Source: an uncultured Planctomycetaceae bacterium (GTDB lineage: Bacteria > Planctomycetota > Planctomycetia > Pirellulales > Lacipirellulaceae). From it: a stretch of 7,918 nucleotides of DNA. A program made the translations under genes and the position numbers. Shown here piece after piece: positions 4,144 through 7,918 of the stretch. The notes under the pieces are model-generated. The model worked only from the letters and a program-made list of their open reading frames with translations. It searched no databases and was not told the origin of the DNA. Position 1 is the stretch's first letter, and each line of letters opens with the position of its first letter. The stretch lies in the NCBI GenBank assembly GCA_937860165.1, contig CALMBE010000659.1, positions 1 to 7,918 on the forward strand. Direction: 5' to 3'.

Positions 4144-7100
4144 CTATCGCCGTGCCGGTGCGCGTCCCGGGCCGCTTTTCTGGCGTTCCAGGACAGGAAC
4201 GGCCCGTTCCACTTGTCGGTTTCCGATCCCCAAGAGTTGATCGATGCGGTCGTTCATTTCGGGCGATGGTTCGATACCACTCCAATTGCTATCAATCCAC
4301 ACCTGCCCCCCCACAGCCAAGTCAAGCCGCAGACGCAGCCGTTTTTTTCCTGGATAACCGCGCAAGATTTCTCGGAGCGTTTCCAGGGATTGCTCGCCGT
4401 GCTCGGCTTCGACGACTCGAATTACCATCCCGCTGGAAAACTGCTTCTCTATTTCTGCCAAGGGGATCAGTTTATCGACAATCACATTGACCTCTTCGCT
4501 CCCCGCTCGACGATCGATCTTGCCGATCAAACCCACAATGGCATCGGCCTCGACCAACTGGCCATACTCCGCAAATTGCTCGGGCCACATGATGCACCGC
4601 ACGATGCCATCCAGGTCCTCCAAATCCCACATGGCGTATTTGGTTTGCGTGCTGCCGGGGCGAGGGTGTTTGGTATGCGAAAACTTGATCGCGGCCAGCA
4701 TTCCCCCCAGCAACACTTCATCGCGATGTTTGAGCGACGCAAGCGATTCCGAGTTGTGCGAACAATAGGTGCGGAGTGTCTGCTCGTGTTCTGCCAGAGG
4801 GTGACTGGTGAGATAAAATCCCAACACTTCCTTTTCACGCATGAGCTGGTCTTTTTCGCTCCAGGGAAGCACCGGGGGAAACTCGGCGGGTGTTAGAGGC
4901 TGGTCCGGTTCGTCGCTGTCGTCGAATAAACCTTTTTGTCCCGAGCGGCGATCCGTGGCGGCTGCCGCCCCTGCTTGGAGTGCCCGATCCAGCATGGTCA
5001 TGAGTTGGGCCCGATGGCCACCCAGCGTATCGCAAGCCCCGGCCTTGATCAGCGATTCGATAGTCGCCCGATTACACTGCTGGGAATCAATTCGCTGGCA
5101 GAAATCAAAGAGATTCTTGAAGGGTCCGTGTTTCTTGCGTTCGGCGGCAATAGCCGCGGAAGCACCGACTCCGCAGGCCTTGATCGCACTGAGTCCAAAG
5201 AGGATTTTGCCAGCGACGACCAAGAAGTCGCAATCCGAGACATTCACATCGGGTGGGCAGACTTCGATTTCCATCCGTCGGCAATCTTCCAAGTGCTCGA
5301 CCAACGAATCCTTGCTTTTGAAGTTTCGCCCAGGAATGTCACAGGCCAGCAAGGCCGCCATAAATTCGACCGGGTAATGGGCCTTGAGATAGGCGGTCAT
5401 GTAAGCGATCAGGGCGTAGGCGGTGGAATGGCTCTTGTTGAACCCGTAACCGGCAAACTTTTCGATCATGCCAAACAGCTCGGCGGCTTTTTTCTTGTCG
5501 AGGCCTTGCGAATGGGCCCCTGCGAGAAATTCCTCACGGTACTTGGCGATCGTAGGAAGTTTTTTCTTGCTGATGGCCTTGATGCAAGTGTAGGCATCGG
5601 AGAGTTGAATCCCTCCCAAGCGATTGAGAATCCGCATCACCTGCTCTTGGTAAACCATCACCCCATGCGTCTCGGTGAGAATGTCCTTCATCACGGGGTG
5701 CGGATACTCGGGCTGCTGCCGCCCATGCTTGACTTCGATGTAGTCGTCGACCATGCCCCCTTCGAGCGGCCCCGGTCGATACAACGCATTAGTGGCGATA
5801 ATATCGCGGAAATGATCGGGTTTCATCCGCTGCAGCAGATCGCGGATCCCCCCCGATTCCAATTGAAAAATTCCCTTCGTCTCGCCGCGGCACAAGAGGG
5901 CAAACGTTTCCTGGTCGTCCATCGGAAACGCATAGGGATCGATCCGCTCTCCGCACGATTGTTCGACAAGTTCGATCGTGCGCGCCAAGATCGTCAGATT
6001 CCGCAGCCCGAGAAAATCCATTTTCAGTAAGCCCGCGCGTTCCACGTCCCCCATGGCCCATTGGGTGATGACTTCCGTCTTGCCTTTGACATGTTGCAAG
6101 GGGACATATTCATCGACCGGTTTTTCGGCGATCACCACCGCCGCGGCATGGGTTCCGACGTTCCGCGCCAAGCCCTCGATCTTGCGGGCGAGGTCCAGCA
6201 GTTCCCGGATTTCGGCATCGGACTCATGGGCCTTCCTGAGCTCGTCGCTTTGCTCGAGGGCGCTGTCGATGGTGATTCCCAACTGGTCGGGGACCATCGC
6301 TACGATCTTGTCGACATAGGGGATCGGCATCCCCAGCGTCCGACCGACATCCCGAATCGCCGCCCGGGCGGCGAGTGTTCCAAAGGTGCCGATCTGCGCA
6401 ACATTCGCCTCGCCGTACTTGTCCTTGACGTACTGAATCACCTCGGCCCGGCGGTCTTTGCAGAAGTCGATATCGATATCGGGCGCTTCGAGCCGGTTTT
6501 CGTCGAGGAATCGCTCGAACAGCAAATCGTATTTCAGCGGACAAACATGGCTCATCCGCAAGGCATAGCACACCAGCGACCCCACGCCCGAACCACGGGC
6601 CGTGCAGGGAATCCCCTTCTCAACCGCGAAGCGCACAAAGTCCCACACGATGAGAAAGTAGTCGCAGAAACCGAGCTTGTTGATAACCGCCAATTCTCGG
6701 TTGAGCCGGTCGTAAACTTCCTGAGACAGGTCGGCACCGTCCCAATGATTCGGTTCGGCAGCATAGCGCTCTTTGAGGCCGGTGAGGCACAATTCGCGGA
6801 GATACTCGTCCGATTTTTTCTCGGCGGGCAATTGAAACGAAGGAAAATGGCGTTTGCCCAACTCCAGGTCGATGTGGACCGAGTCGGCAATTTCTTGCGA
6901 CAGCGCGAGCGCATTTTCGTGGCCCCCCAGGGCTGTGTACATCTGCTCGGGACTGCGGAGAAAGAACTGATCCCCCTCCATCTTCATGCGATTCGTGTCG
7001 GTGCGGAATTTGCCCGTGTTGATGCAGAGCAATACATCCTGGGCTTCGGCGTCTTCTTGGCGGACATAATGGGCATCGCTCGTGGCCACCACCGGAAGCC

Positions 7101-7719
7101 CCACGCGCTGGGCCACCTCGACGGCGGCCACCAGGGCCTGTCGCTGAATGTCGAGGCCATTGTTTTGGATTTCGATGAAGTAGCGATTGCCGAAAACCTG
7201 GTGAAACCACTGGGCGATCTCCATCCCCTGGGCGATCTGGTCCTCGGTAGCCGGGTGATTGCCGTTCAAGAGCGCCCGACTGAATTCACCCGACACGCAG
7301 CCACTGAGACAAATGATTCCTTCGCTGTGGTCGGCCAATAGTTCGCGGTCAATGCGGGGCTTGTGATAAAACCCTTCGAGAAACGCCCGACTCGCCATCT
7401 TGATAAGGTTCTGAAACCCGATGCGATTTTGTGCGAGCAGGGTCAGGTGATATGTCGCTTCCTTGCTGGTGTTGGCCCCCGACTTTTCAAACCGGCTCCG
7501 GGGGGCGACATACGCCTCGTAACCGAGAATCGGATTGATCTGGGCGTCGTGACAGGCCTGATAAAACTGCAAGGCCCCGTAGAGATTGCCGTGGTCCGTG
7601 AGGGCCAGCGCATTCATGCCCAACTCTTTAGCGCGATTGACCAACCCTTTGATCGGACTGGCACCATCGAGAAGACTGTAGTGACTATGGCAATGCAGAT
7701 GTACAAAAGAGCGCGACAA
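4144..7719 (-). CDS. dnaE: DNA polymerase III alpha subunit (DnaE1 type)
   Basis: This is the catalytic subunit of the replicative DNA polymerase, a cytoplasmic enzyme of the replisome. Its 1191 residues fit the usual DnaE1 size. The PHP domain (about 5-280) keeps the full metal set by alignment with Mycobacterium DnaE1: His9, His11, Asp18, His43, Glu68, His91, Cys141, Asp215, His217. An intrinsic 3'-5' exonuclease is therefore plausible. The palm has PDIDIDF (413-419, Asp416/Asp418) and the third aspartate in KMDFLGLR (Asp568). ARGSGVGSL (374-382) and YRPGPLEGG (647-655) are conserved core motifs. A helix-hairpin-helix region follows (about 820-900). QKGLF (928-932) matches the internal beta-clamp motif, and an OB fold (about 985-1080) and a C-terminal domain come last. 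The TTG start is supported by a strong ribosome binding site and by the PHP opening SFVHLHCHSHYSLLDG. It is complete, with no partner genes visible, and is convergent with the flagellin fragment. Confidence 0.98.
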   Translation of the reverse strand: MSRSFVHLHCHSHYSLLDGASPIKGLVNRAKELGMNALALTDHGNLYGALQFYQACHDAQINPILGYEAYVAPRSRFEKSGANTSKEATYHLTLLAQNRIGFQNLIKMASRAFLEGFYHKPRIDRELLADHSEGIICLSGCVSGEFSRALLNGNHPATEDQIAQGMEIAQWFHQVFGNRYFIEIQNNGLDIQRQALVAAVEVAQRVGLPVVATSDAHYVRQEDAEAQDVLLCINTGKFRTDTNRMKMEGDQFFLRSPEQMYTALGGHENALALSQEIADSVHIDLELGKRHFPSFQLPAEKKSDEYLRELCLTGLKERYAAEPNHWDGADLSQEVYDRLNRELAVINKLGFCDYFLIVWDFVRFAVEKGIPCTARGSGVGSLVCYALRMSHVCPLKYDLLFERFLDENRLEAPDIDIDFCKDRRAEVIQYVKDKYGEANVAQIGTFGTLAARAAIRDVGRTLGMPIPYVDKIVAMVPDQLGITIDSALEQSDELRKAHESDAEIRELLDLARKIEGLARNVGTHAAAVVIAEKPVDEYVPLQHVKGKTEVITQWAMGDVERAGLLKMDFLGLRNLTILARTIELVEQSCGERIDPYAFPMDDQETFALLCRGETKGIFQLESGGIRDLLQRMKPDHFRDIIATNALYRPGPLEGGMVDDYIEVKHGRQQPEYPHPVMKDILTETHGVMVYQEQVMRILNRLGGIQLSDAYTCIKAISKKKLPTIAKYREEFLAGAHSQGLDKKKAAELFGMIEKFAGYGFNKSHSTAYALIAYMTAYLKAHYPVEFMAALLACDIPGRNFKSKDSLVEHLEDCRRMEIEVCPPDVNVSDCDFLVVAGKILFGLSAIKACGVGASAAIAAERKKHGPFKNLFDFCQRIDSQQCNRATIESLIKAGACDTLGGHRAQLMTMLDRALQAGAAAATDRRSGQKGLFDDSDEPDQPLTPAEFPPVLPWSEKDQLMREKEVLGFYLTSHPLAEHEQTLRTYCSHNSESLASLKHRDEVLLGGMLAAIKFSHTKHPRPGSTQTKYAMWDLEDLDGIVRCIMWPEQFAEYGQLVEADAIVGLIGKIDRRAGSEEVNVIVDKLIPLAEIEKQFSSGMVIRVVEAEHGEQSLETLREILRGYPGKKRLRLRLDLAVGGQVWIDSNWSGIEPSPEMNDRIDQLLGIGNRQVERAVPVLERQKSGPGRAPARR

Positions 7720-7727
7720 AAGTGGTT

Positions 7728-7734
7728 CCCTCCC
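7728..7734 (-). promoter_or_regulatory. ribosome binding site of dnaE
   Basis: On the - strand GGGAGGG lies 8 nt before TTG 7719. No ATG exists between it and the PHP motif; the next Met is residue 35, inside the domain. The site therefore fixes the unusual TTG start. Confidence 0.75.
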
Positions 7735-7765
7735 AGCAGTGGTTCCGTGGTGACCCGAACTCGTG

Positions 7766-7771
7766 ATTATA
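7766..7771 (-). promoter_or_regulatory. -10 box (TATAAT) of a likely dnaE promoter
   Basis: On the - strand an exact TATAAT is preceded by CTTGAAAGAA and a T6 tract. It would start a transcript with a leader of about 40 nt before the TTG. No good TTGACA-like -35 lies at 16-18 bp, so the assignment rests on the -10 box, its position and the AT-rich upstream tract. Confidence 0.4.
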
Positions 7772-7845
7772 TTCTTTCAAGGGAAAAAATTGTAGGAGGG
7801 CTGGTCACGCGGCAGGGCCAATGACTTTTTCACAATAGCGGGTGC

Positions 7846-7881
7846 CATGGCCACGGCGGTACACCGCTGTGGCCATGTTTT
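7846..7881. repeat. strong hairpin with T run, repeat or terminator
   Basis: CATGGCCACGGCGGT (7846-7860) pairs with ACCGCTGTGGCCATG (7863-7877), with one G-T position. TTTT follows on the + strand. The shape fits an intrinsic terminator for + strand transcription, but no + strand gene ends here. It may instead be one of the dispersed palindromes of this genome. It lies upstream of the dnaE promoter. The remaining bases to 7918 show no gene. Confidence 0.55.
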
Positions 7882-7918
7882 CTCGACGATTCACATGCCC
7901 ACGCCGGAGTACCAGCGT

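Noticed and set aside
4936..7341. Long + strand frames (up to 426 codons) opposite dnaE
   Set aside because: They are antisense shadows of the dnaE codon pattern; no motifs of their own, while dnaE is unambiguous.

Overview
The window most likely comes from a planctomycete of the Pirellula/Blastopirellula type. This rests on the style of its proteins and repeats, not on a search. It has a secreted PQQ-like beta-propeller protein of the kind common in that phylum. It has an integrase C-terminus of planctomycete style, a DUF4160/DUF2442 remnant, a DnaE1-type replicative polymerase, and many small palindromic repeats between genes.

Left part (1-760): the worn end of an integrated element. A tyrosine-recombinase C-terminal fragment runs on the + strand straight into the 3' end of a tRNA-Arg(ACG) gene on the - strand. 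The tRNA sequence supplies the integrase's last residues and stop codon, as expected where an element has integrated at a tRNA gene. To its left lie a small unidentified - strand gene and the tail of an unknown + strand gene. The integrase has lost its N-terminal part. Just upstream of the tRNA 5' end are five exact copies of a 10-bp unit.

Middle part (813-4140): short genes separated by repeats. A palindromic element occurs twice, once directly before the secreted beta-propeller gene and once at the end of a short flagellin-like gene. The second copy supplies the flagellin stop codon. Both copies keep the same architecture (20-bp inverted arms, 42-bp centre, shared flanks) although the centres differ. 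Between 2403 and 2960 there is no gene, only palindromes, including two roughly 64-bp repeats in inverted orientation about 164 bp apart. A DUF4160 C-terminal remnant then reads in frame into an intact DUF2442 gene.

Right part (4144-7719): a complete dnaE on the - strand, with a TTG start, a strong ribosome binding site, a TATAAT-like -10 box, all polymerase catalytic aspartates, a complete PHP metal-binding set and a beta-clamp motif. It converges on the flagellin fragment, with the second palindromic element between them. Beyond dnaE lies one more strong hairpin.

No new multi-gene system is evident. The unusual content is the repeat biology: elements that supply stop codons and leaders, the tRNA-adjacent tandem array, and the inverted repeat pair.
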